Source: Catalinimonas sp038039535
GTDB lineage: Bacteria > Bacteroidota > Bacteroidia > Cytophagales > Cyclobacteriaceae
DNA: 64,000 nt
Direction: 5' to 3'
NCBI RefSeq assembly: GCF_038039535.1
Contig: NZ_JBBPHP010000002.1
Span: 248,001-312,000 of the forward strand
Shown: positions 43,599-52,232 of the stretch, one piece after another
How positions within the stretch are numbered: the first letter of the stretch is position 1
Layout: each line of letters opens with the position of its first letter
Program-made: the position numbers and the translations under genes
The notes under the pieces: model-generated
Databases searched by the model: none
Told to the model about the DNA's origin: nothing
The model's input: only the letters and a program-made list of their open reading frames with translations

Positions 43599-44762
43599 TT
43601 AACTCAGAGACGGAATATCTACCCAGCAGCGTTTTTCCCAGCTTTCCAGTCCTTTTTCTGCCAGTTGTACCCCTTTGGCACCTTCCAGCAGAGAGTAAGG
43701 AAATGGCTCATCTTTCACCACATGGCGCAGGAACATCTCCCACTGTACTTTGAAAGCATTGTCATGGAATTCCTGCTCGGGCACTTTAGCCCAGCCTTCA
43801 TAGAAGTTGATAGGCTGCGGAATGTCAGGATTCCAGACCGGCTTAGGGGTATTGCCATAGTGCTGTATCCAGCAATCGCGCAATCCGGCAACTGCTGAGC
43901 CTTTGGTCCCATCTATCTGTAGGGTAAGCAGATCATCACGGCGTACCCGTACAGTCCAGGAAGAGTTGAAATGGGCGATGATACCACCTTCCAGCTCAAA
44001 AGTAGCGTAGGCAGAATCATCAGCGGTGGCTTTGTACGTATTGCCTTGTTCATCTACCCGCTCAGGAATATGCGTAGCACCCAGGCAGGAGACCGCTTTT
44101 ACATTACCAAAAATACCATCCAGCACATAGCGCCAGTGGCAGAGCATATCTACGATGATACCACCATCTTCTTCTTTTTTGTAGTTCCATGAAGGGCGCT
44201 GAGCAGGAATGGTGTCTCCTTCAAATACCCAGTAGCCAAACTCTCCCCGGATAGAAAGAATTTCTCCAAAGAAGCCATTCTCAATAAGTCGCTGTACCTT
44301 GCGGAGACCGGGCAGGAAAAGTTTATCCTGAACCACACCATTCTTTACCCCTTTTTCCTGACAGAATTTGTAGATGTCTAATGCAGTGGCTGTGTCAACG
44401 GCAGTGGGCTTTTCGCAATATACGTGCTTGCCTGCCTCAGCAGCCTGCTTTACGGCAGCAGCACGTCGTCCGGTAGTCTGAGAGTCAAAATAGATGGAAT
44501 AGTGATCATCGTGCATCACCTCATCCAGATTGGTGGTATATTTTTCTATTCCAGACATTTTGCACAGCTTCTCCAGCTTGGCAGCATTACGACCTACAAG
44601 GATAGGGTCGGGCATAATGGTCTCAGTAGGACTGATTCTGACACCACCTTGCCTGATAATTTCTACGATAGAACGCATCAGGTGCTGATTGGTCCCCATG
44701 CGTCCGGTCACTCCGTTCATGATAATACCTACCTTATGGGTAGTCGTATTCTTTTCGCTCAT
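43599..44762 (-). CDS. Gfo/Idh/MocA family oxidoreductase
   Basis: 387 aa. NAD(P)-dependent sugar or inositol dehydrogenase type. N-terminal Rossmann part (KVGIIMNGVTGRMGTNQHL), the conserved EKP in HVYCEKPTAV, and the C-terminal beta domain with GIIVDMLCHWRYVLDGIFG. Second gene of the operon, after the TIM-barrel protein. Likely oxidises a C-OH of the imported sugar or polyol. Substrate cannot be told. Confidence 0.9.
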   Translation of the reverse strand: MSEKNTTTHKVGIIMNGVTGRMGTNQHLMRSIVEIIRQGGVRISPTETIMPDPILVGRNAAKLEKLCKMSGIEKYTTNLDEVMHDDHYSIYFDSQTTGRRAAAVKQAAEAGKHVYCEKPTAVDTATALDIYKFCQEKGVKNGVVQDKLFLPGLRKVQRLIENGFFGEILSIRGEFGYWVFEGDTIPAQRPSWNYKKEEDGGIIVDMLCHWRYVLDGIFGNVKAVSCLGATHIPERVDEQGNTYKATADDSAYATFELEGGIIAHFNSSWTVRVRRDDLLTLQIDGTKGSAVAGLRDCWIQHYGNTPKPVWNPDIPQPINFYEGWAKVPEQEFHDNAFKVQWEMFLRHVVKDEPFPYSLLEGAKGVQLAEKGLESWEKRCWVDIPSLS

Positions 44763-44801
44763 TTCAATTCAATAGGTTAGAATATATGTAATAATTATAG
44801 T

Positions 44802-45620
44802 TTAACTTTTTTCCAGATAGGCCTTGACAATCCTGTCCAGGAATTCATCCTGATCCATTCTCCAGTAGTGTTCAGAGAATATTTCTACTTCGTTCATGCC
44901 TTCAAATCCTGCTTCTTCTACCCAGCCCCGGATTTCAGGTACATTGATGCAGCCTTCACCCATCAGACCACGGTCAAGCAGCATATGCTCAGTAGGTGAT
45001 TTCCAGTCGCAGATGTGGAAAGCGAACAAATTTCCGTTACGTCCGCAGCGCATGATTTCAGACTGCAAGAGATCATCCCACCACAGGTGATATACATCTA
45101 CCGCGATACCTACCCAGGGAGAGTTGATTGACTCCGCCATATCATTGGCCTGGGCCAGCGTATTGATGGCTGAGCGTGTGTCGGCATACATGGGGTGAAG
45201 TGGCTCTATGGATAATTTGACATTATTAGCTTCCGCATGAGGGATTAAGCTTTCTATAGCTTCCTGAATCTGCCTGCGAGAAGTTGACAAAGGCTGAGCA
45301 GGATCGGCGCCACAAACCAGTACCACTGCAGGTGCGCCTAAGGCGGCAGCTTCATCTATGGCTTTTTTATTATCGTCAATGGCTAAATTCCTTTTTTCTG
45401 ATGAAGTGGCAGGAAAAAATCCTCCACGACAAAGCGATACGATCTCCAGATTATGCTGCCTGAGCATTTCGCCCGTTTTTTGAACATCACGCCCGTCCAA
45501 AGCATCTCTCCAGACGGTAATACCACTAACACCCGACTGGGCAAATTTTTCAGCAGCTATTTCTATCGGCCAGGGTTTGGTAGTGATGGTATGTATACAA
45601 AGTCGGTTTAAGTTCTCCAA
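44802..45620 (-). CDS. Sugar phosphate isomerase/epimerase (xylose isomerase-like TIM barrel)
   Basis: 272 aa, AP-endonuclease-2 type TIM barrel. N-terminus MENLNRLCIHTITTKPWPI, then IVSLCRGGFFPA, AAALGAPAVVLVCG, VKLSIEPLHPMYADTRSA, VDVYHLWWDDLL, FHICDWKSP and MNEVEIFSEHYW, which place the metal-binding Glu, Asp, His and Glu residues. First gene of the operon on the minus strand. Isomerises or epimerises the keto product of the downstream dehydrogenases (inference). Confidence 0.9.
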   Translation of the reverse strand: MENLNRLCIHTITTKPWPIEIAAEKFAQSGVSGITVWRDALDGRDVQKTGEMLRQHNLEIVSLCRGGFFPATSSEKRNLAIDDNKKAIDEAAALGAPAVVLVCGADPAQPLSTSRRQIQEAIESLIPHAEANNVKLSIEPLHPMYADTRSAINTLAQANDMAESINSPWVGIAVDVYHLWWDDLLQSEIMRCGRNGNLFAFHICDWKSPTEHMLLDRGLMGEGCINVPEIRGWVEEAGFEGMNEVEIFSEHYWRMDQDEFLDRIVKAYLEKS

Positions 45621-45811
45621 GAGTAAAAAATTGAGGTTGCTGTTACTTATTGAAGCCTCAAATTAATAAAAAAATTTAAACCCGTATGGATAATGGTGGA
45701 TGTTTAGTGAATGATGATAGATAACGAATGAATAATGCCTAATGAAGGAGAATAAATAAGTCTTAATACTAATCATTTGTCAATCATCATTATTCATTAA
45801 AGGGGTTAGGT

Positions 45812-46192
45812 TTAGTCAATATAGTCTTTCTTCACCACCAAAGTAAAATAGTCATCATCGGATACGATATAGCCCTGATCATAGCAAAAATGATAAATCG
45901 TACCACTTTTGGTCTGGTATACATTCGTAATATAATTGAAATTAAAACCTTTTCGGTTGAGCTGATCCCGATGCACTCTGGCCTTACCTTGTGGATTGAG
46001 ATCGGCCAGGATATGCCTGTTTTTACGTAAAGTATAATTGACATTACGCATAAGGTTATTGGCATCACTGGTATGCTTGTTATGATAAGCATTGCGGCAG
46101 GCATCAGAACAATACTTTTTATCTGCTCTGCCCCTGATAGGCGTGCCGCATTCCAGGCAAGCCTTTTCGCTTTCTTCTACAGATTCGTTCAT
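45812..46192 (-). CDS. Zinc-ribbon protein of unknown function
   Basis: 126 aa. Residues ~11-35 form a four-Cys zinc ribbon: CLECGTPIRGRADKKYCSDACRNAYH (two CxxC-like pairs). The rest (KARVHRDQLNRKGFNFNYITNVYQTKSGTIYHFCYDQGY) forms a conserved domain in short Bacteroidota proteins of this type, likely nucleic acid- or protein-binding. Its start overlaps the stop of the GNAT gene by four bases (46189-46192), so the two are co-translated. Confidence 0.75.
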   Translation of the reverse strand: MNESVEESEKACLECGTPIRGRADKKYCSDACRNAYHNKHTSDANNLMRNVNYTLRKNRHILADLNPQGKARVHRDQLNRKGFNFNYITNVYQTKSGTIYHFCYDQGYIVSDDDYFTLVVKKDYID

Positions 46193-46680
46193 ATTAGTTC
46201 GTTAATTTTTTTTTCAAAAAACATGGCATTGTCAAAGGGGTTATAGTAGTAAGCAGGAATTTCATAAAAGCCCGCTTCCCGATATAGATGGATAGCAGGC
46301 AGCATATTGGAAAGTGTATCCAGACGTATGAAGTCATAACCTAACTCTTTGCTCAGGTCTAGGGCTCTTTGCAGCAGTTTTCTGCCCGTACCACTTCCTC
46401 TGGCCTGCTCAGTGACATACATTCTTTTGAGCTCGGCTACATTTGGTTCCAGCGGACGGACAGCCACACAACCGAGCGTCTGCCCATCATCTTGTTTTGC
46501 TAATAGCAGTACGCCCTTAGGACGAGCGTACATGCTTTGCAAATGAGCCAGCTCATCTTCAAATTTTTGAAAACTAAGCGGTATGCCTATACCTTCAGCA
46601 TATTGCATAAACAGCAACCTACCCAGGGTATAATCTTCTTCCGATGAAGCTTCTATGATATGTATATTTTCTGTTTGCAT
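46189..46680 (-). CDS. GNAT family N-acetyltransferase
   Basis: 163 aa. Start HIIEASSEEDYTLGRLLFMQYAEGIG, VLLLAKQDDGQTLGCVAVRPL, AELKRMYVTEQARGSGTGRKLLQRAL (acetyl-CoA loop) and GYDFIRLDTLSNMLPAIHLYREAGFYEI are the standard GNAT layout. Substrate unknown. Its 3' end overlaps the zinc-ribbon gene, with which it forms a two-gene unit. Confidence 0.9.
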   Translation of the reverse strand: MQTENIHIIEASSEEDYTLGRLLFMQYAEGIGIPLSFQKFEDELAHLQSMYARPKGVLLLAKQDDGQTLGCVAVRPLEPNVAELKRMYVTEQARGSGTGRKLLQRALDLSKELGYDFIRLDTLSNMLPAIHLYREAGFYEIPAYYYNPFDNAMFFEKKINELI

Positions 46681-46748
46681 CTTTGTAAATATTGAAAGAA
46701 ACCGATGCTTAAGACATTGTCGGCTTTGACAAGAGAGTGTGTTTTATT

Positions 46749-47119
46749 CTACAATTCATATAAAATCACTTCCAACTCACTCACTGTGCGGAACTGTTTG
46801 TGAGCAGTAAGTAATGGTAATTTGAGGTACAATGCCGTAGTAGCAACAATTGCATCAGGAACTTAAGTTTTGATTTTCTTCTGAACTCAATCGTCAAATC
46901 TTTAATTTCAGGGCTAATGTCTACAATTGTACAATTTTTAAGAAGTCCTTTGATTGTCTCTTCTGAGACAGCAGATATTTTGGGAAAAGCAAGGAGTTCA
47001 GGTTCACTGATGAAAGAAATAATAATATTCTTGTCAGCAATCATTTCAATCACATCTGAGTCTCCGTCCAGAAAATAAAGTAGGATATTGGTGTCTACAA
47101 AAAGGCTATTCCCACTCAT
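46749..47119 (-). pseudogene. PIN-domain toxin gene, frameshifted
   Basis: The frame from ATG 47119 begins MSGNSLFVDTNILLYFLDGDSD (first PIN acidic residue) and is intact through RRKSKLK. Then a one-base loss around 46862-46867 moves translation into a wrong frame ending at 46781. The other frame continues as VPDAIVATTALYLKLPLL, with the late PIN aspartate, to TAG at 46751-46749, giving a normal C-terminus. So the encoded product lacks the third acidic cluster. The antitoxin gene overlaps upstream by 14 bases. Confidence 0.88.
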
Positions 47120-47288
47120 CTCTTAATATCTTTTGATAAGCCAGCGGATCAATACGTTTCTTTCCAGTATTTAATTTTAGCTTTCCAGCGTATTTCATCA
47201 GGTTTCCGGTGGGTGTTCTTGAGACAACTTCGTCTATCTGTCTTTTTATCTCCTCTTTAGGTGTTTCTTTTTTTATTACTGTTAACAT
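47106..47288 (-). CDS. Antitoxin partner of the PIN toxin
   Basis: 60 aa small, charged, mostly helical. MLTVIKKETPKEEIKRQIDEVVSRTPTGNLMKYAGKLKL: the opening and the middle GNLMKYAGKLKL are typical of short antitoxins for PIN RNases of Bacteroidota. It overlaps the start of the frameshifted toxin by 14 bases, the usual arrangement. Intact, although its partner is broken. Confidence 0.8.
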   Translation of the reverse strand: MLTVIKKETPKEEIKRQIDEVVSRTPTGNLMKYAGKLKLNTGKKRIDPLAYQKILRDEWE

Positions 47289-47316
47289 AAATATTGATAG
47301 GGTTAAGGTTAGAGCT

Positions 47317-48105
47317 TTAAAAAGGCTTTTTCATTCTATTAATTTTTTTACTCAAGCTTTCAAGTCGCTCTTCATCTTTCACAAATAATCTATTCAATGC
47401 TTTATCAAGTAGTTCATAAGCATCTAAGACATTGGTGTTCGTCAATGTATCTAAATGAGAGCCTGAGTTACCTATCCACTTGATAGACATCAAGTAGCTT
47501 GAAGTTTTTTTATCTTTTTTTTCAAGAATTTCTATTCTTTTATGTAAGCTTAACTTCTCATATTTTTTCTTTTTGTTAAGCACTCTCTTCTGAATTTTTA
47601 TTTCATCTAAAATAAACTCAATAGCAGTGCGGATTTTGTTTGCGCATGCTGAATTATCTATCCAGTAAAGCAAAAAAGAATCGGTTAAAATGTTTTTTAT
47701 CCTTTCTGGGTAATTTTCATGAATGTTGATGATGTGGATGGGAGGGTCAATATATTTGGGACAGTAACAATTAACCAGTTCGTGAGAATATTCTTCATTG
47801 TAGTAATAAAACTCAGAGTTCATTACTCCCGAAACTTGCACATGTTCTTTACAAGTAATGTTAGGACATCTTAAAAAAAAGGAAAATCTACCATTCAGTC
47901 CAGGAAAGTCTTCTATATCAGGGTAAGGTTCATTATTGCCTGTATACTCATTGTAATACTCTTTTGGAAAGTTCTGAGCTTCAGAAGATGGTTTTTCAAT
48001 TATCTGATTCTCTAATATTAAAGTTGCAGAATTACAAGTTGGACATTTCCAATGAGGGATTCTGCTTCTGACGAATCTTTTATGTGTCCAATCTTCTGTT
48101 TTCAT
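47317..48105 (-). CDS. DUF4145 domain protein with zinc ribbon
   Basis: 262 aa, soluble. Residues ~15-30 have a CPTC pair (HWKCPTCNSATLIL) and a second pair CPNITC further on, probably a zinc ribbon. The C-terminal half fits DUF4145: YPERIKNILTDSFLLYWIDNSACANKIRTAIEFILDEI and the diagnostic WIGNSGSHLDT. DUF4145 proteins occur widely, sometimes beside restriction systems; no restriction genes are in view here. Codon use is AT-richer than neighbours, in line with an accessory gene. Function unknown. Confidence 0.75.
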   Translation of the reverse strand: MKTEDWTHKRFVRSRIPHWKCPTCNSATLILENQIIEKPSSEAQNFPKEYYNEYTGNNEPYPDIEDFPGLNGRFSFFLRCPNITCKEHVQVSGVMNSEFYYYNEEYSHELVNCYCPKYIDPPIHIINIHENYPERIKNILTDSFLLYWIDNSACANKIRTAIEFILDEIKIQKRVLNKKKKYEKLSLHKRIEILEKKDKKTSSYLMSIKWIGNSGSHLDTLTNTNVLDAYELLDKALNRLFVKDEERLESLSKKINRMKKPF

Positions 48106-48150
48106 TATGTTTATATAGTAGTGCTACCTTAAGCTAACAAAAGTTTCATC

Positions 48151-48200
48151 CGTTTGCAAACGTTTACAAACGACTATACACGACTGTAAACGCTTAATAA
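48151..48200. repeat. 10-bp phased degenerate repeat upstream of ssb
   Basis: Five consecutive 10-base units beginning with CG at 48151, 48161, 48171, 48181 and 48191: cgtttgcaaa, cgtttacaaa, cgactataca, cgactgtaaa, cgcttaataa. Units 1 and 2 also form the palindrome CGTTTGCAAACG. No gene covers them. Confidence 0.7.
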
Positions 48201-48275
48201 CCGACTAAAGTTTACCCGCTGTAGTTACTTTGCTGATGTCAAACGACAAATAGTTTAACTCAAAATTTTACAGAC

Positions 48276-48671
48276 ATGAATGCAATGAAAAATCGCGTAC
48301 AATTGATCGGAAGATTAGGTCAAGACCCTGAAGTAAGAACTTTGAACAGTGGCAAGATGGTCGCGCAGTTTTCTTTGGCTACTTCTGAAGTTTACAAGAA
48401 TAGTGCTGGCGAACGAGTACAGGATACGCAGTGGCATCAGGTAGTCGCCTGGGGTAAGCTTGCGGAGGTGAGTGAAAACCTGCTGATCAAAGGTCAGGAA
48501 GTAGTGGTAGAAGGTAAAATCAGCTACCGCAATTATGAAGATAAAAATGGTATCAAAAGGTATGTGACTGAAATCATCGCTTCGGATATCATGCTGGTGG
48601 GTAAGAGGCTGAAGGAAAAAGGCTCAGAAGTTGCCGAGCAGGAAGCTGCTTACGAAGAGCTGCCTTTTTAA
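48276..48671 (+). CDS. ssb: Single-stranded DNA-binding protein
   Basis: 131 aa. OB fold: NRVQLIGRLGQDPEVRTLNSG, FSLATSEVYKN, TQWHQVVAWGKLAEVSENLLIKGQEVVVEGKISYRNYEDKNG. Binds ssDNA in replication and repair. The tail is short and acidic, ending EELPF, consistent with a partner-binding SSB tip. The upstream region holds a phased 10-bp repeat. Confidence 0.95.
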   Translation: MNAMKNRVQLIGRLGQDPEVRTLNSGKMVAQFSLATSEVYKNSAGERVQDTQWHQVVAWGKLAEVSENLLIKGQEVVVEGKISYRNYEDKNGIKRYVTEIIASDIMLVGKRLKEKGSEVAEQEAAYEELPF

Positions 48672-48773
48672 TAAAGCATGAGCAATTGAGCTGCTTACTG
48701 TAAGTCTTAAGTTTTCAGATAGGCTCAGTAGCCAAAGCAAAAGTGTTTAATATATGGTTTAGTTATAAAGGCG

Positions 48774-48802
48774 AAAAGCCGGATCTTCTGGGGCCGGCTT
48801 TT
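48774..48802. terminator. Hairpin between ssb and the GH88-like gene
   Basis: Nine-bp perfect stem (48774-48782 with 48794-48802), 11-base loop, with A and T runs at the two ends. Lies between convergent genes and could terminate both strands; the T runs are short. Confidence 0.65.
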
Positions 48803-48825
48803 GTCAATTTTGTGGTCAGAGTGAT

Positions 48826-50208
48826 TTATTCTCCGCAGCGGTAAAAAGTATAGTAAGCTTCTTTCTTCGCCAAACGCTGCACATAAAGGGCAACTTCCCG
48901 GGCATGGTAATCTCCCCACATACTGGACTCTCCATTGGCAATTTTGCTGCCTTCCGGTACATAGTCCCAGCCATTGGGCTCATGGTAAATAGAATGCAGC
49001 AGTAATCCCTGATGGTTTTCGTCAACGCTGATGTAAGGCTCTTCAAAAAGCGAATCCAGCACAGTCAATCCTGCCTGATAATATTTCTTACCGGCCTCAT
49101 CTTTACCTTTTGACATCAGGTATTTTCCCAGTCGTAATAATCCTTGTGCTCCAATGGCAGCAGCAGAACTGTCTATGGGTTCGTAATCATTGTAAGGATC
49201 AGAAGGACGGCTGAGGTAGTCGCCTAGCTTATGAAGCTTAGGAGCGCCAGTGTCCCAGTAAGGAATACCATCGGTTGGGGTATTTTCAATGAAAAAGTCG
49301 CAGGTAGCCTGGGCGGCTTTCAGCATAAAGCTTACAATTTCGTCTCTTTCCCCATAAGCTGACAAGTCCTCGTCGCTGAGCGTGTCAACAAATTCAAGCT
49401 CTTCAGGAAATCCGCACATCGCCCACGCGAGTCCTCTGGTCCAGGTACTAAATCCGGTATAGCCCTGCTGAGAGTTGGGGCAGCGGTAGTTGCCATCTTT
49501 GGTATTGAAAATCTGCTCGTGTGCCGTACGTCCGCGTACATCGTAGCTATCCCTTCCTTCTCCATAGTATACTGAATAGTCAGCGGTTGCTTTGATGTGC
49601 ATCAGCGCTCTTTTGAGCAAATTGATTTTGACATCATTTTCAGTTTGCAATACATGCCCAAACTGATGGCTCACCATAAGCGAACGGCAGGAGCGAATGG
49701 TGTCCACAAAAAGGGAGTGAGGGCCGTTGAAAGAGTGGATAAATCCTCCGTTTTTGATTGGTGTCCAGCGGGTGGCTTGCACGGCTCCCGAGATTTTTAA
49801 CGCCAGCTCATAAAAATTCTGTTCCCATTCGTTATGCTCAATTTTGCCTTCTTTCATCAGGCGGAGCAGGTTGCCATAGGTACTAACATTATTGAAGCCG
49901 TGGTCATGAACTCCGATATGGCTGACATGAGGAGCCATAAGTTTTACTGTGTTTTCCTTTCCACTTTTCAGGAACTTCTGGTCTCCGGTAGCGTCAAACT
50001 GTAAGATGGCAGAGCCATACTGAAAACCCTGCGTCCATTCTGTCCAGCCGCGGGTAGTGTATCTGCCTTTTACTGTAAACACCGGTGAACCTTTAGATTT
50101 ATCGTACTTGTCTTCAATGTTCTGAATTTTAGCAGCAGAAAGCTCCCATAGACGTTCTATTTTTGGCAGCAGATCCTCTGCTTTAAGCTGTTGGTTGATT
50201 TTTAGCAT
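48826..50208 (-). CDS. GH88-like unsaturated glucuronyl hydrolase
   Basis: 460 aa, (alpha/alpha)6 barrel type. Block similarity to unsaturated glucuronyl hydrolases: WTEWTQGFQYGSAILQFDATGDQ, HVSHIGVHDHGFNNVSTYGNLLRLM (catalytic Asp region of the family), GFSTWTRGLAWAMCGFPEEL, DSSAAAIGAQGLLRLG and HGLLLHSIYHEPNGWDYVPEG. Removes an unsaturated uronic acid from lyase products, such as those of glycosaminoglycans, ulvans or pectins. No signal peptide is seen, so it may act in the cytoplasm or be exported by other means. Not in an operon. Confidence 0.75.
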   Translation of the reverse strand: MLKINQQLKAEDLLPKIERLWELSAAKIQNIEDKYDKSKGSPVFTVKGRYTTRGWTEWTQGFQYGSAILQFDATGDQKFLKSGKENTVKLMAPHVSHIGVHDHGFNNVSTYGNLLRLMKEGKIEHNEWEQNFYELALKISGAVQATRWTPIKNGGFIHSFNGPHSLFVDTIRSCRSLMVSHQFGHVLQTENDVKINLLKRALMHIKATADYSVYYGEGRDSYDVRGRTAHEQIFNTKDGNYRCPNSQQGYTGFSTWTRGLAWAMCGFPEELEFVDTLSDEDLSAYGERDEIVSFMLKAAQATCDFFIENTPTDGIPYWDTGAPKLHKLGDYLSRPSDPYNDYEPIDSSAAAIGAQGLLRLGKYLMSKGKDEAGKKYYQAGLTVLDSLFEEPYISVDENHQGLLLHSIYHEPNGWDYVPEGSKIANGESSMWGDYHAREVALYVQRLAKKEAYYTFYRCGE

Positions 50209-50277
50209 GCTTATTATGGTTAGAAAAAATTAATACTTTAATGTTCAGTTAACTATCAGCAAGCATAGTCAATGCGT

Positions 50278-50285
50278 AATCGATT
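50278..50285. promoter_or_regulatory. AATCGATT site before the GH88-like gene
   Basis: The same 8-bp palindrome core found at 42695-42702, here 70 bases upstream of the GH88-like start, with a shared following G. Confidence 0.3.
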
Positions 50286-50387
50286 GCCTGCGAATTTACA
50301 AATTTGAATGAGAATAATAGAAAACATCTTTCTAAGATTAAATAGCGTCTGTCATTTTAGTATGCATGAAGATACCCAAATACCATG

Positions 50388-52106
50388 TTACCACGCTGTA
50401 TTTAGCCATTGCTCAAAACTCTGTTTCTCAGCATTTGTGGCATCTCCTCTTTGGGCGATGGTATATTGCTTGAAGTACGTTTTGCTATCCTGTACCAAAG
50501 TCACAGCCATCAGTTTTTGCCTTCTTACCACAGTTATCTCTACCTGATGGCTATCGTCAAGCAGTTCGTCGGGAGATTCATTATATTTTTGTCCGTTGAT
50601 GGCAATGATTTCATCCTCTTTAGAAAGGGCCTTATCTGCCGGAGAGTTGGGCTCAATAGTGCCGACCAATAGTTTTCCTTCTTTCTGTATGGCTCTGAAG
50701 CCGTACCATCTTTCGCTCAGACTTCCGGAATCATTTACTTTCAATTGGCAACCTACTGTACGGAGCAGGGCGTTTAGGTCTTCTTCTACGGGTACTACAC
50801 CATCCACATATTTATTGAAAAAAGTATTCAAATCTCTACCGGCCAGTCGTGAGGCTATTTCAACAATATCCTGAGGTGAGTAGCCTCTTTTTTCTTTTCC
50901 AAAGTTCAGCCACAGTTCTTTCATCAAAGTATCCAGTGAGTGCTGATTTTGGGTATGCTTGCGTAGCGTAAGGTCAAGCATAAGGCTGATGATAGCTCCT
51001 TTTACATAAATAGATACTTTGCGATTAGGTATACCTGGTACATAACCATCCAGCCAGAGGTCAAAAGAGGAGGCGGCCAGTGAGTAGTAAAATCTTCCAA
51101 AGTTTTCAAAGTGTCGCTTGAAAACCTTATTTAGCTCATCAAAATATTCCTGCTTACTGATCACTCCTCCGCGGGCGAGAAATAAGTCACCATAGTAGGT
51201 AGTAGCTCCTTCAGCTACATAGCCGGTGGTGAAGTAATTTTCCTTGCTGTAATCATAAGGCATCATCTCTTTGGGACGAATGCGGATGATATTCCAGGTA
51301 TGAAAAAGTTCGTGTGAGCTTACTCCAATAAAATCATGATAAAGCTTACTTCGCTGCTTAATCTCTTCTGCTGGTCCCAGAATAACGAGCGTGGAGTTAA
51401 AATGCTCAACCCCATGATAAGCCCGGTAGGGGAGGAACTGGTAGATAAAATGGTAATCCTCGCAGGGAAAGTCGCCCATAGCCTCTATCTGTACTTTGGT
51501 GAAGCGTTCAAAATCCCGCAGCGTAGCTTCTTTATCCAGGTGTACGTTGCCCTGAAACCAAAGGTGAAAGCGTGAACCTGCCACTTCATACTGCCAGTGC
51601 GTGGGTTTGCTACAGGCGATTAGAGGTGATTCAGCGAGATGGTAAAAACTGGGGGCTTCCAGCACAAATTTATTAATTTCTTTGAGTCCGCAAACAATTT
51701 GATAGTGATCAGGTAAGTTGAATTTGATTTGGTAAGTTTCTTCCTGTCTGTTGTGCGGAAAAAGGATACAGTTTACAAAGTTGATGTATATTTGCTCCTC
51801 ATCCAGCCAGCAGGAACCGGCAGTCATCTCAGCGGCATAATAACTGTATTTTACGTTCAGCGTCTGGATATTTTGTGTGTTCACCTGCCACTGGTCTTTG
51901 CTGACTTTCTGGAAGGCTACAGCTTTTCCTTTTTCATCCTGCATGCTCAGGCGTTGGATGTTTTTGGCAAAATTGCCTAGCTCATAGCGCCCCGGTCTCC
52001 AGGAGGGCAGTTGTAGTAAGGTGGTTTCCTCCTGAGGGGTAAACTCAAGTTCAAAATCTATAAGCTGACGATTGGGGTATGTATAAGATATATTATAGTG
52101 GATCAT
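50388..52106 (-). CDS. M61 family metallopeptidase with PDZ domain
   Basis: 572 aa. Glycyl aminopeptidase type. N-terminal beta domain (MIHYNISYTYPNRQLIDFELEF), zinc motif HELFH with His265, Glu266 and His269 (SSHELFHTWN), downstream GYVAEGATTYYGDLFLARGG, and a C-terminal PDZ-like segment (~480-550: VGTIEPNSPADKALSKEDEIIAINGQ). No signal peptide evident from the ATG, so it may be cytoplasmic or the start may lie elsewhere. Family name sure, substrate not. Confidence 0.9.
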   Translation of the reverse strand: MIHYNISYTYPNRQLIDFELEFTPQEETTLLQLPSWRPGRYELGNFAKNIQRLSMQDEKGKAVAFQKVSKDQWQVNTQNIQTLNVKYSYYAAEMTAGSCWLDEEQIYINFVNCILFPHNRQEETYQIKFNLPDHYQIVCGLKEINKFVLEAPSFYHLAESPLIACSKPTHWQYEVAGSRFHLWFQGNVHLDKEATLRDFERFTKVQIEAMGDFPCEDYHFIYQFLPYRAYHGVEHFNSTLVILGPAEEIKQRSKLYHDFIGVSSHELFHTWNIIRIRPKEMMPYDYSKENYFTTGYVAEGATTYYGDLFLARGGVISKQEYFDELNKVFKRHFENFGRFYYSLAASSFDLWLDGYVPGIPNRKVSIYVKGAIISLMLDLTLRKHTQNQHSLDTLMKELWLNFGKEKRGYSPQDIVEIASRLAGRDLNTFFNKYVDGVVPVEEDLNALLRTVGCQLKVNDSGSLSERWYGFRAIQKEGKLLVGTIEPNSPADKALSKEDEIIAINGQKYNESPDELLDDSHQVEITVVRRQKLMAVTLVQDSKTYFKQYTIAQRGDATNAEKQSFEQWLNTAW

Positions 52107-52232
52107 AGCAAATATTTTCAGACAGGAAAATTAATAATTGTACAGACAAGCTTACAGCAGATGTTTGAAAATACTAAATTTTGATCCGGAATTTTACTGC
52201 AAAAAATCGCAAGCAGGTTAATAAGAGAAGAT

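Noticed and set aside
48151..48200. CRISPR-like array
   Set aside because: Units are 10 bases without spacers; not a CRISPR.
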